DNA from: Emiliania huxleyi CCMP1516
Lineage: Eukaryota > Haptophyta > Isochrysidales > Noelaerhabdaceae
Length of the DNA: 64,000 bases
NCBI RefSeq assembly: GCF_000372725.1
Contig: NW_005196830.1
Coordinates: 321,975 to 385,974 of the forward strand
Reading direction: 5' to 3'
This document shows, piece after piece, positions 35,687 through 44,958 of the stretch. Under the pieces are notes generated by a model, which saw nothing but the letters and a program-made list of their open reading frames with translations, made no database searches and was not told the origin of the DNA. The translations under genes and the position numbers were made by a program. Numbering within the stretch: the first letter of the stretch is position 1; each line of letters begins with the position of its first letter.

Positions 35687-38600
35687 TCACGGCTCGTACT
35701 CTCGCTCGCTCGCTCGCTCGCTCGGGCGACGCCCGCCTGCCCGCCCGCCAGCGGCCGCAGATGGCCTGCTGTTGGTGTTGGTATGGCTGTCGGTGGGGAT
35801 GCGGTCGATGGCAGAGCTGCCCCAGCTCGTCCTCTGCGCCCCGCTCTTGCGCCCGCTCTTGGGCCCGGGACACCGCTTCTTCATGCCCGCGCGCAAGGCC
35901 GCCTTCTGCTCGCGGCTAGCGCGGAAGCCTGCCTGGATCCTCAGCGCGCTGTCGTGCAGCGCCTGCTGCTGCTGCTGCTGCTGCTGCTGCGCGCGCTCGT
36001 CCACCTCCCTCCTCTCCGCCTCTGGGGGGGCGGGGGAGGCGCCGGGGAAGGCGACCAGGCTGCGGAAGCGCGCGGCGATCTTGCCCAAGTTGTCGACGGA
36101 GAGCCTTTGCGCCGGCCACGCGGAGCGGTACTTGTCGAAGGCGAACGCGTAGTTGCCGACGGTCTTGTTCATCCTGAAGTCCTTGATGTCGCCCACACCC
36201 CGCATCTCTGCCTCGATCTCGGCGTTGAGCGAGTCGCGGGTGACGGCCCCTCCGCCCGGCAGTTGGAAGCAGTAGTCTCGCGGCAGCAGGTGCCGCCAGC
36301 AAGCGGCACCCGCGGCCAGCGGCCCGGCGCCGCAGTACTCACTCGCGCCGAGCATGACCTTGCCGAGGGAGGATGGACGGGGGAGGGGCGGGTGTGGGCG
36401 GGTCGTGTGCGGACGTCTCCTCACGGCGTGTCTCTTCATGCGGCGCCGTCCCTTCCCCTCGAGGGAGAGGTGCTGCGGGGAGGTGCTGCGGGGAGAGGAC
36501 TGACTCGTCACAGGCCTGAGTTGAGGAGTGGCACTAGGGTACTAGGGTACTAGGAGCAGCGGTTCACCTCGAGGAAGGAGTGGTGCTGCGGGCAGAGGAA
36601 AGCGACGGCGGCGAGCCGCAGCAGCGGCATCTCCTCGGCCGGCACGCCCAAGTAGCGCGCGATGGTCAGGATCTGGAAGGTGGTGCCGCTCGACGAGGCG
36701 CGCAGCGGGAGGCCGGCCGCCTATTCACAGCTAGAGGTGGGTGAAGAGACGCTGTTCACAGTAGAGGCGCGCAGCGGGAGGCCGGCCGCCTATTCACAGC
36801 TAGAGGTGGGTGAAGAGACGCTGTTCACAGTAGAGGCGCGCAGCGGGAGGCGAAGAGCACGCCGCAGCCGCGCACGCCAGCTCACACCCGTCGACGATGT
36901 CCCACCGCACGTCGCCAGAGAACCTGCTCACAGATGCCAGGTGTGAAGAGACCGCGCCGCTCGGGGAGGTGCCGCCGCCCACGTCGCCCGAGAGAGCACC
37001 ACGGCATCGCGTCTGCGTCCGCGGCGGCGGCGGGGGCGGCGGCGCGCAGCCGCGAGGTGAAGGAGAACTCCGCCACGGACAGGCCCATGTCGAGTGCGGC
37101 GAGGGTGTCTGGCGGTGAAGGGGGGGGAAGGGGGGGGGGTGTATGAATGTGCGCGAGTCTCGCGTGGGCTCCTCTGCAGTTCATTTGGCCGCGCGCCCTC
37201 GTGCACGCGTGCTGCGTTGCGCTGCGACTCCTCCGTCGCGAGCGTGCGAAACTCGAGCTGCCGCGCCTGAGGAGGACATGTCTCAGACATGTCATGGACG
37301 TGTCGTGGACGCAAGCTCGCGAAACTCTCGAGCTGCCGCGCCGTCCACCGCTCCTGCTTGACAAACCACTTGCCTGCGCGCACGCGACGGCACGGACGCG
37401 TCATGGACTGCTCTGTCTCACCGCCCCCCCCCCCCCCCCTCTCTTCCGAAAAGCACGCGTGCCCCACAAGCCGTCGACGTTCGGCGTGAGCGCTCGCCGC
37501 TCGCAGTAGAAGGTAAAGTCGATGCCGAGGAAGCGGGCGAGCGCCTCCTCCTCTCCGCCAGCGACGCCCCACCCCTCCTCTTTCGCGTCGATCGCCTGCC
37601 GGGGATCCGACGGGGCCTTCTCAGGGACGGAGCTCCAGCCGCCAACGCCACCGCCAGCCGCCTCGAGCGCCGCCAGCAGCAGACCCTCCAGGTTGCACAG
37701 CACGCCCACCTGAGCACGGCACAACGAGGCTGCTCACTGCTGCCGCCAGGCTGCCTGCCAACAGCGCCTCCAGGCAGAGCTCGCCCACCTGAGAGCTTTG
37801 AACACCATTTGTTCGCTGTTCATTCACCACGCCTCCACGCTGCAGAGCACAGCCCACCTGCAGCACACAGCGTGCCGACCGATCGTGTGGGACGTGTCCT
37901 CGCCCCCCCCCCCCTCCTGCGCGTGACGCCGCGCGCACCTTCTCGCGCAGCCGGTCCTCCGTCTTGTCGGCGAGCAGATCCCGCACCTGAGAGGCGCCCC
38001 GTGTGTGGCGTGGAAGGGAGTGGAAGCGCTGTGTGTGTGTGTGTGTGTGGGTGGGTGGGTGGGTGGGTGGGGGGGTGGGGGGGGGGGTAGGCTCAACACC
38101 GCGTCGGGGTCGGACCCGAAGGCGGCGAACCCGCCGGCGTAGTCGCTGGTGCTGAAGGTCTTGAGGACAAAGGCGTCGACGGCCGCCGCGAGCGCCTCTG
38201 GATCGCCGCCGCTGTCCTCGTGCTCGCGCGTCGCGATGGCGCGAACAAAGGCCACGGCACGGTCCACGAGGCCGTTCACGACGTGCGTCACGCCGCTGTT
38301 ATCGTACGCGACCGAGGCCACGACAAGCTCGAATATCTGCGACGCCTCGGTGTACTCGCGCCTCGCCTCCCGCGCCACATACTCGGCCAGCTCGTCCGAG
38401 CAGCCAGTTCCGACAACCTCCGCGATGACTGTTCTCGAGAGGGGCAGCGGCAAAATCTCGCACTGGCCTGCCGTTATCGGGGCCCAGCAACCGCTCTCCG
38501 AATCTGTGCGGCAGCTTGCGCGGCTTGCGGTGAGAAGCGCCCGCAGACGAGTAGAGTTCCGCCGCCGCACGTGGCTCTGCATCACGATCGTGGCGGCTAC

Positions 38601-38738
38601 GGTCGCGGCCGCCGTGTGCTCTTCCTCGCAATATCCGAGGCTGCTGTCTTGTGACGGCGAGATGCGGACCGTCCCGGCCTGTTCGTCCTTGTCCCGCTGA
38701 TCGTCCTTGTCCCGTACGCGGCTTGACGAGCAACCCAT
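35687..38738 (-). CDS. Lipid-anchored IQ-motif protein of unknown function
   Basis: ATG 38738 starts MGCSSSRVRDKDDQRDKDEQ, a textbook N-myristoylation plus palmitoylation signal. Exon 1 includes an IQ-like calmodulin site VMQSHVRRRNSTRLRALL, then AEYVAREARREYTEASQIFE and YAGGFAAFGSDPDAV. Later exons give VRDLLADKTEDRLREKV (~37980), NLEGLLLAALEAAGGG (~37690), FLGIDFTFYCERRALTPNVD (~37510), ALDMGLSVAEFSFTSRLRA (~37100), FSGDVRWDIVDGC (~36915), TTFQILTIARYLGVPAEEMP (~36690) and LLPRDYCFQLPGGGAVTRDS (~36270). The C-terminal exon ends with a (CAG)n-coded glutamine run and a good IQ motif ALRIQAGFRASREQKAALRA (~35930) before the stop at 35687. The exon order is consistent but I know no family for the middle. 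A calcium/calmodulin-linked membrane role is inference. Introns hold a 69-bp minisatellite. Confidence 0.68.
36699..36853. repeat. 69-bp minisatellite, 2.2 copies
   Basis: Unit GAGGCGCGCAGCGGGAGGCC, then GGCCGCCTATTCACAGC and AGAGGTGGGTGAAGAGACGC, present twice plus a partial third. It begins at the edge of an exon of the IQ-motif gene, so the first part of the unit duplicates coding sequence into the intron. Confidence 0.95.
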
Positions 38739-38871
38739 GCTGGAGAAGTGGAAGGCAAATTCGGCGCCGACGTTGGACGCTGTTCCTGGTACTGTGCCGT
38801 ACGAAAGTGTGTACAAGTGTGAACAGCAGCTCCTGACCGGAGGAATGTATTCTTCACAACAAAATCTGTCG

Positions 38872-38922
38872 AGGTTCTCGAGGGGGATATCCTTTGGCCG
38901 CGTTGGGTAGCGAGGATTGGTG
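38872..38922 (-). repeat. Dispersed repeat R4, copy 2
   Basis: Reverse complement of 31098-31146 with a few changes. It lies about 130 bases upstream of the IQ-motif gene start. Confidence 0.85.
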
Positions 38923-40128
38923 TGACGCGTTCCACGCAGGCGTGTTTTCTGACGGCCGACCGTCAGTGCACGGAGAGTTGCCCCTTCTCCGACTGCCCCG
39001 GCTAGTTCCCGAGGTCGTCGGGTGTGACCCCTGCGTCCCCCGAGACCTAGCGCGGGTGGGTTGGAGGGGGCTCGCTGCGAGGAAGGGCGGTGTAAGAAGC
39101 CGATCCCCGTACTGAGTAGTCCGCCCCACTCCTTCCCATCGGGCCGCAGACGCGGCCACGCCTCGCAGATTCGTTTCTCGCGCCTGGGTCAGGCGCGCGG
39201 GGCATCCCGGCGCCAGCCTAACGCAAAGCCGCAGCAGCACGCGTCGTTGTAGACAAAAACACCAAAAAAGCGAACGCCGATGACGCAGTGCCCACTTGCC
39301 GGAGGAGGTGGTGGCTATGACTTTGGACCTTTGCGAGAGCTGGCGAGCGGAGCAAGAGCGGTGTAGGCGCGTCCACGCGGCGCAGCGGCTCTCCCGCGAC
39401 CACAGCCCCTCCCGCAGCCGCAGCCGTAGCCGCAGCCCCAACTCGCGCCGCTCTTGTAGTGTCGGGTAGTGACCAGGGGTGAGGGGACGGAGATTGAAGA
39501 TCCCTCCCACCAAGATCGTGCAGGGCGGGAACACATGCACATGCACATGCACATGCACATGTCATGTTGTTGCACATGTTGTGCATGTGCATGTGCATGT
39601 GCATGTTCCTAAATCCCATCTCGTCTCAGAGGGTTGACCGTTTTTTATTAATTTATTTATTTGTATCAACCTAGTTTCTTTTATTTTTTGCCCCGGTTGT
39701 GCTGTCGCAGTGTCCCGATCTGCTTATCTCCACATGCGCACCACATGGGCGGCGAGACCACGCTTCGCACTTGCGTCATTTGCTTCTCCAACGCCTCCCT
39801 TAGCAAAATGCAAGAATTTTTGGCGATTTGAAGAAAAACGTGGTTTTTGTGTTGCTGGCGAGAAAGAGTGCGACACATCTAGCCGTAAGGAAAACACACA
39901 CACCAACTCCAAGAGTCAAATATCTCGTGAATCTCTGGGCGCCAGGAACTAGGATCCTCCGGCTCGCTCGGCACTCGCCGACTCGGGTCTCAACGCGTCG
40001 AGCTTTGAGGGCCCGGCACATCTTCTACAGTCGTAACATGGCACGCCACTCTGCTCGATCCCTGCACCCTGCCATAAACCGTGAGACATGGAGAAGTGCT
40101 CGGTTGGCTACCAGGCGTCGTGTGCAGC
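38923..40128. other. Gene-free interval with R3 repeat
   Basis: Apart from the R3 copy at 39375-39680, I see no frame of known type. The 39640-39960 part is AT-richer than its surroundings. Confidence 0.5.
39375..39680 (+). repeat. Dispersed repeat R3 with CACATG hairpin, copy 1
   Basis: Shares GCGCAGCGGCTCTCCCGCGAC, the CGCAGCCGTAGCCGC block and CACCAAGATCGTGCAGGGCG with 44478-44700. At 39534-39604, (ACATGC)n is followed by (GCATGT)n, a near-perfect hairpin. The end, AATCCCATCTCGTCTCAGAG, TTGACCGTTTTTTATTAATTT, matches 24585-24615 in reverse. A terminal hairpin beside an AT-rich end is suggestive of a mobile element, class unknown. Confidence 0.82.
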
Positions 40129-42330
40129 CTAGACACGCGACGCCTCGACAACAGACGCGGAAGTCTCCGGCAAAGAGGCCTCCGTTAGTGATGACTCGGC
40201 CTCAACCGACGTCACGGCCTTGCGGGACAACATCGACGACAGACTGCGGCGGATCGACACAGAATCTTGTGCCCGCTGGATTGCGCCAATCGCCTTCGCC
40301 AGCAGAGAGAGCGACACCTATCGTGCCCGAGGGTGATGGCGCGGCTTGACATCGAGCGACTTTGCAGGGCCCGTGAGGAGTGTGAGTGCGAGTGGATGCC
40401 GAGTGCTGGCCGCGCCTGACGGTGCAGCCCCGAAAAGCAGGCGATGGCGAGGTCGCGGTAGAGGCCGGCCGCGATGAGCTCCTGTGATGGGGGGGCAAGG
40501 ATAAGCTCGCTCCTGCGGGCTATTATGTACAAGGATGAGGTCGATTCCTGCGGCGTCGTCTCAAAAAAACGTGAAAATGGGACGCCTCCGCGCTCCGTGT
40601 CGTTCTCGTGGGCCATGACGATTGGCAGCCGCGCCTCCCGCACTTGCTTGACCTGCTCCGCGAGACGATCGTCTGACCAGCTCTCCTCGCACAGGTACAG
40701 CAGCATGTGGGTCGCCCGCTCTGGCATCTCCGCGGCATTGTCGACAGCGACGCCAGGGAAGGACGCGGCAAGCTCGTTCGCCATGCGCCGCGCGCCTTGG
40801 TTGGCGGGCGAGGCCCAAAGGACCACCTGAGGACGCTTTCAGACGTGTGTCTGAGGAATGGACTCGGAGTTTCCTTTTCAGTGGAAGCCCTTTTGCCTGC
40901 TTCGCGAACACGAGATTCTGACCCTGCACCTCGCCAGGGATGGTGAGCGGGAGCGACCGTAGGCCAGCGTAGGTCGGAGTTTGCACTAGCAGCGCCTGCG
41001 CGAAGAGAGGGGTTTGATGCTTCCCCGCAGGCGTGGGCGCAATGACGGCTTCGCGCGCCTCGGAGATCATCTTGAGGGAGACGAGTTGGAACTCCTCGAT
41101 ACGCATCCACACGACGAGTGGGAAAAGTTGGTCGAAGACGGCCGGCTGGAGTTCCGCAGGGCACTCGGCTCGCAGCTCCTGCAGGCGGCGGGGCTGCCTG
41201 GATGAGCGCGCTTGCGGCGGGGCGGGAGTGGACCCTCGCCGATAAGATGACGCCTCAATCGAGCCGCCGCCCTTGGCTGGGTCGGCCTCTTGCACGAGGA
41301 TGATTGGCTTGCCCTTCTCGAGCGACGAGCGGATCTCGCGCAGGCAGTTCTTGCTCCGAAAGTATCCCTTGGACAGGAAAAAGAGGATGACCTGCGAGCG
41401 GCCAATGTAGCTCTCCAGCGCGCCGATATCCTCAAGGTCGTCCACGTCAAGGAAAACTTTGATGCCGGGCAGAAGCTGCTGCAGCTCGTTCTTGATCACC
41501 GCGACAGCGTCTTGACCAGTTGACCATATGTGGCTGTTGAAGAGGTGCCACGTCATGCCTTTCCCGAGCATCAGCTCGGGGGCCTGCTTGGTCGTCACGA
41601 GCCGAATCGTGGGGACCTTGGCGACGCGGCGGGCGGCGACGACAGCGCCGACAAGGAAGATGACGAGAGCAGCGCCGATGAGCACCGTCATCGGGATGAC
41701 GATGGTCGCGTCGTCTGGCCAGCCCAGAATGAGCTGTGCTTTCTTCTTTGAGAGCTCCTCTTCGATTGCGTCGAACAGAGTCGTCCAGCTCGCACCAAGG
41801 AACACGAGTAGCAGCACAAGGTTGGTGGCCTGCCCAGCCGGGCGTGTGTTATGGGGAGCGTTTGGGGCGTAAACGGGGAGAAGAATGGGCGGGGCGGGTT
41901 GGGCGAAGGGGGGGGGGGGAGATGGGTAGGATGGGCGACGGAGGTGGTTCACCACAGCGAGGATGTCGTCCTCGATCCTCTTGAAGGGCGTTGCGACAGC
42001 AATGCTCCCGTCAACAGGAGCCACCCATTCAGCGGCTCGTTCCACTGTGGCTCGCTCGAAGGCTGGCCGCGCGCTGCCAAGTGGCTCCCTCAACAAGTAC
42101 AAGTAGAAGGGCGACCTTCTCCAAGTCGTCAACGCGCCCGGCGGCTCCGGCAAGACTTTAGCCTTGGCCACCCTCCTTGCGGAGCAGGAGGAGATCCGCT
42201 CTCGGTCGACAACGTGGCAGCTAGTCGAGGGACTCGGTAGTTGTGACCCCCCTGAGTGAGGACAGGAGAGAGAGAGCTTTTGTGGTGTTGGTGTACGCAA
42301 TAACGGGAACAGGGTAGTCGTTCTCTCCAT
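40129..42330 (-). CDS. Membrane-anchored TIR-domain protein
   Basis: Clear core at 41870-41270: a hydrophobic segment NLVLLLVFLGASWTTLF, then a transmembrane helix IVIPMTVLIGAALVIFLVGA followed by basic residues, then a TIR domain with WHLFNSHIWSTGQDAVAVIK (box 1-like), IKVFLDVDDLEDIGALESYI, SQVILFFLSKGYFRSKNC and KGKPIILVQEADPAKGG. TIR domains act in signalling assemblies or as NAD-cleaving enzymes. A second receiver-like unit follows: VVLWASPANQGARRMANELA, MLLYLCEESWSDDRLAEQVK and LPIVMAHENDTERGGVPFS (40830-40580), then ELIAAGLYRDLAIACFSG. Two tandem TIR-like domains behind two membrane helices is unusual. The N-terminal part right of ~41960 is doubtful: antisense to it lies a P-loop fragment. 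The 3' exon at 40317-40129 (LLAKAIGAIQRAQDSVSIRR...) is a guess. The catalytic glutamate of NADase TIRs was not located with certainty. Confidence 0.7.
42105..42250 (+). pseudogene. P-loop ATPase fragment with premature stop
   Basis: Reads KGDLLQVVNAPGGSGKT then LALATLLAEQEEIRSR, a good Walker A motif (GGSGKT) in a helicase- or ATPase-like context. Immediately upstream the frame reads SLNKYK then TAG, and the sequence ends at the border of repeat R1 copy B (42230). It looks like a relic cut by the repeat. The (-) strand is also open here, so the strand of origin is not certain. Confidence 0.4.
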
Positions 42331-42576
42331 CTCCCCTTCTAGCTCTTAGCATGAGCTGCGCCCTGTGTCCGACCCCTTTTGCGCAGCAACACCTTAAACT
42401 TTTAGGCCCTCCAAATTCGGGTCGGAGCGTAGCGGAGTGGGCCCCGAGTTTGAAAAGGGCGACGGACGCTTGCGTCCTAGCCTCCAACAACGCCTCCCCG
42501 GCGCAGAGGGGCCCCCGGAGGGATGCACAACCGCTCCACGCCACGCCGCTTGCGGCGGTCCTCTTCCCAGCTCCGC
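42230..42576 (-). repeat. Dispersed repeat R1, copy B
   Basis: Reverse complement of 3201-3520, with a small insertion near 42290 and otherwise few changes. Begins right at the end of the P-loop fragment and ends CTTCCCAGCTCCG. Confidence 0.88.
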
Positions 42577-42999
42577 TGAGGGCCGTGCGTTGTTTCTTTT
42601 CAGTGAATGCGTTATTTCTTTTCAGCGTTGTAAAATAGTTAGAGGCTGCGCAGGCCGTCCCGTTTGCTGTTTGCATAAAAAACGCCTGTCTGTTGCGCTC
42701 AGCGCTGCGCGCGCGCGCGCCGGGGCTGTCTCACTCACGTGCCGCAATATGTGTCACACACGGCGGCTTCTGCCACCTCTCGATTGGCTCCACTTTCTAC
42801 GCACACCTACCGGGGAAGGGGTGAGTTGACTTTGCCGCAGAGGCCGTCCCTAGCTGTGAACAGCAAACCGGGATCGAATTCTTTCAGTCTCGGAACACCA
42901 GTCAACGCTGCTCGCCCGGCCAAGGCTCGGGTTGACTCGGCAGACTAAGCCCGAGAGGCGTGGGAGTGCCTCGCCAGGAAAGGAGAAATCGAAAAACAC
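42577..42999. other. Intergenic, presumed promoter of the methyltransferase-like gene
   Basis: No gene or repeat recognised. Contains a short (GC)n run at 42709-42720. Confidence 0.5.
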
Positions 43000-43893
43000 A
43001 TGAGATCGACGCCTGCGATGTGCTTCCTCATCGCATTCAGCTCTGCGGTGCGCGGGCCGAGCGATGCTGGGCGGCGCATCGCCGCGGCCGGCCGTCTCCG
43101 GAGCGCATCCGCCGCCGCCGCGAGCCACGTCGCCGACGCGCGATTCGCCGCTCTGCTGGCCCTCGACTCGGCGGGGATGGTGGCGCGAATCGAGACGGTG
43201 CCGGGTTTCTTTGAGCCGGCCCTCTTGCCCGTGCTCGCGGCGCTCGATGCCCGCCAGCGCGATCTGGACGTCCGCGGCGCCGTCGGTGAGATCGGCGTCT
43301 ACCACGGCCGAAGCTTCGTCCCACTGGCGCTGCTGCGGCGAGAGGGAGAGGCAGCGGTGGCTGTCGACTGCTTTGAGGAGCAGCAGCACAACCGCGACGA
43401 GTCGGGCTGCGGCAACGAGGCGGCCTTTAACGCGACGCTAGAGCGGTTTTGCTGCGCGCATGACGTCGTGTCTGTCGCGTGCGACTCGACGCAGCTCGCG
43501 CCCGCCGACCTCCTCGCCGCTGCACGAGGGCCGATCCGGCTGCTGAGCGTCGACGGCTCGCACACAGAGGAGGCGGTGCTGGCTGACCTGTCGCTCGCTG
43601 CGGCGGCGCTGGCGGGCGGCGGCGTCGTGATCCTCGACGACGCGGTCAACGCAGACTGGCCCGGCGTGGTGTCGGGGCTGGCGAGGCATGTCTTTGAGGC
43701 GGGGGAGGGCGAGGACCAGCGGCTGCTGCCGTTCGCTCTCGGCTACAACAAGGCGTTCCTCTGCACTGCGCGGTGGCAGGCTGTGTACGGCGAGGCCCTG
43801 GCGCCGCTCGGGCGCAAGCGGGCGCGGTTTCTAGGCCACGACTGCGCCGTGCTGCCCCTGGGCTGGATCGCCGCCCACTTTGCGAATGACTAA
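43000..43893 (+). CDS. Class I SAM-dependent methyltransferase-like protein (Methyltransf_24 type)
   Basis: Intronless frame of 297 residues from ATG 43000 to TAA 43893. MRSTPAMCFLIAFSSAVRG at the N-terminus may be a short targeting or signal sequence. Residues ~85-115 show the nucleotide-binding turn GAVGEIGVYHGRSFVPLALL and the acidic end of strand 2 AVAVDCFEEQQHN. Later, PIRLLSVDGSHTEEAVLADL and GGGVVILDDAVNADWPGVVS are the D-G-x-H and DD motifs common to the family that includes cephalosporin hydroxylase-like and catechol methyltransferase-like proteins. Substrate unknown. The absence of introns contrasts with its intron-rich neighbours and could reflect a transferred or retrocopied gene, but codon use looks local. 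Confidence 0.75.
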   Translation: MRSTPAMCFLIAFSSAVRGPSDAGRRIAAAGRLRSASAAAASHVADARFAALLALDSAGMVARIETVPGFFEPALLPVLAALDARQRDLDVRGAVGEIGVYHGRSFVPLALLRREGEAAVAVDCFEEQQHNRDESGCGNEAAFNATLERFCCAHDVVSVACDSTQLAPADLLAAARGPIRLLSVDGSHTEEAVLADLSLAAAALAGGGVVILDDAVNADWPGVVSGLARHVFEAGEGEDQRLLPFALGYNKAFLCTARWQAVYGEALAPLGRKRARFLGHDCAVLPLGWIAAHFAND

Positions 43894-44477
43894 GTCACAT
43901 GCCGGCACCTGCACCTGAGCCTGAGAGAGCTGCGCGAGCCCGCTTGCAGAGGAGGAGCCGCCGCCAGCGGCCCCGGCCCCAGCATCTCGCGGCTCGCTGC
44001 AGGCCTCGCTCTCAAGGGGCGGCGAAGCGCTCGCCTAGCAACACGGCGCTGGTCGCTCTGAAGTCTCCGCCGCCGGCCGAGGGCTGGAGAGAGCGGAGAG
44101 GGTGGCGGCGGCGCGGTGGCGGCGTGGCGGCGGCGGTGGCAGCTAAGACAACGGCACGGTGACGACGGCGAGGGCAGTGGCCTCGGTGGCGAAGGCGGCG
44201 GTGGCAGTGGCAGCGACTGCGGCGGCGGCGGCGGCGCTAGAGTGGCTGAGGCCCCCCAGCGAGGCGGCGCAGCGCATGCGGATTCGGTCTGCTCGCGGTT
44301 CGTGCCCGCTTGCGGGTCAGCTCGCGGCGCGCTGCCCCCGAACCGGAGCGAGCGGGCGCTTGACGAGTGGCGCGCCGATCGGCCGCCACCCACTCCGCTC
44401 TCCCGCTCCCGGCGACGCTCTCAGTCTCGCTCGCGGGTGGGCGAGGAAAGGAGGGAGGATGTGCTGCCGTGCCCACA

Positions 44478-44700
44478 CGCTGCGCAGCGGCTCTCCCGCG
44501 ACCCCGGCCCCTCTCGTCGTAGCCGCAGTAGCCGCGGCCCCAACTCTTGCCGCTCTTCTGTGTGGAGTTGTGACGAGGGGTGAGGGACGGATTGGGAGCC
44601 CTGTCACACCAAGATCGTGCAGGGCGGGGACACAGTGCACATGCACATGCACAAGCGCACATGCACATGCATTGATGCACATGAGACATGTGCAGGACCC
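44478..44700 (+). repeat. Dispersed repeat R3, copy 2
   Basis: Matches 39390-39580: GCGCAGCGGCTCTCCCGCGA, GACGAGGGGTGAGGGACGGA, CACCAAGATCGTGCAGGGCG, then a (CACATG) array with dyad symmetry to 44696. Confidence 0.82.
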
Positions 44701-44958
44701 AGTCTTTTTTTGGGATACTTTTGTGAACACCCCCATCGCCCATGAAACTAATATGACAAAAACCTCTAAGAGCCCAGCCAGGCCGGTAGTCGGCCCGTCA
44801 TGGCATCGCACGAGAGCTGAAGGAGCGCGTGTTTAGCACGGTCTCCCTGCACGCACTGCTCTGGCGCCCTAGGGCATCGGTCGGTCCCGGCGCAAGACAC
44901 CGCGCGGCGCTTCGCAGGAGCGGGGCGCGGGGAGGGCCAGGGCCAGTGCCGAGCAAAC

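Noticed and set aside
41960..42330. N-terminal extension of the TIR-domain frame on the (-) strand
   Set aside because: Its VLPEPPGAL stretch is the exact antisense of a P-loop, a common artefact. The true N-terminus probably starts after an intron nearer to 41960, so this part of the CDS range is unreliable.
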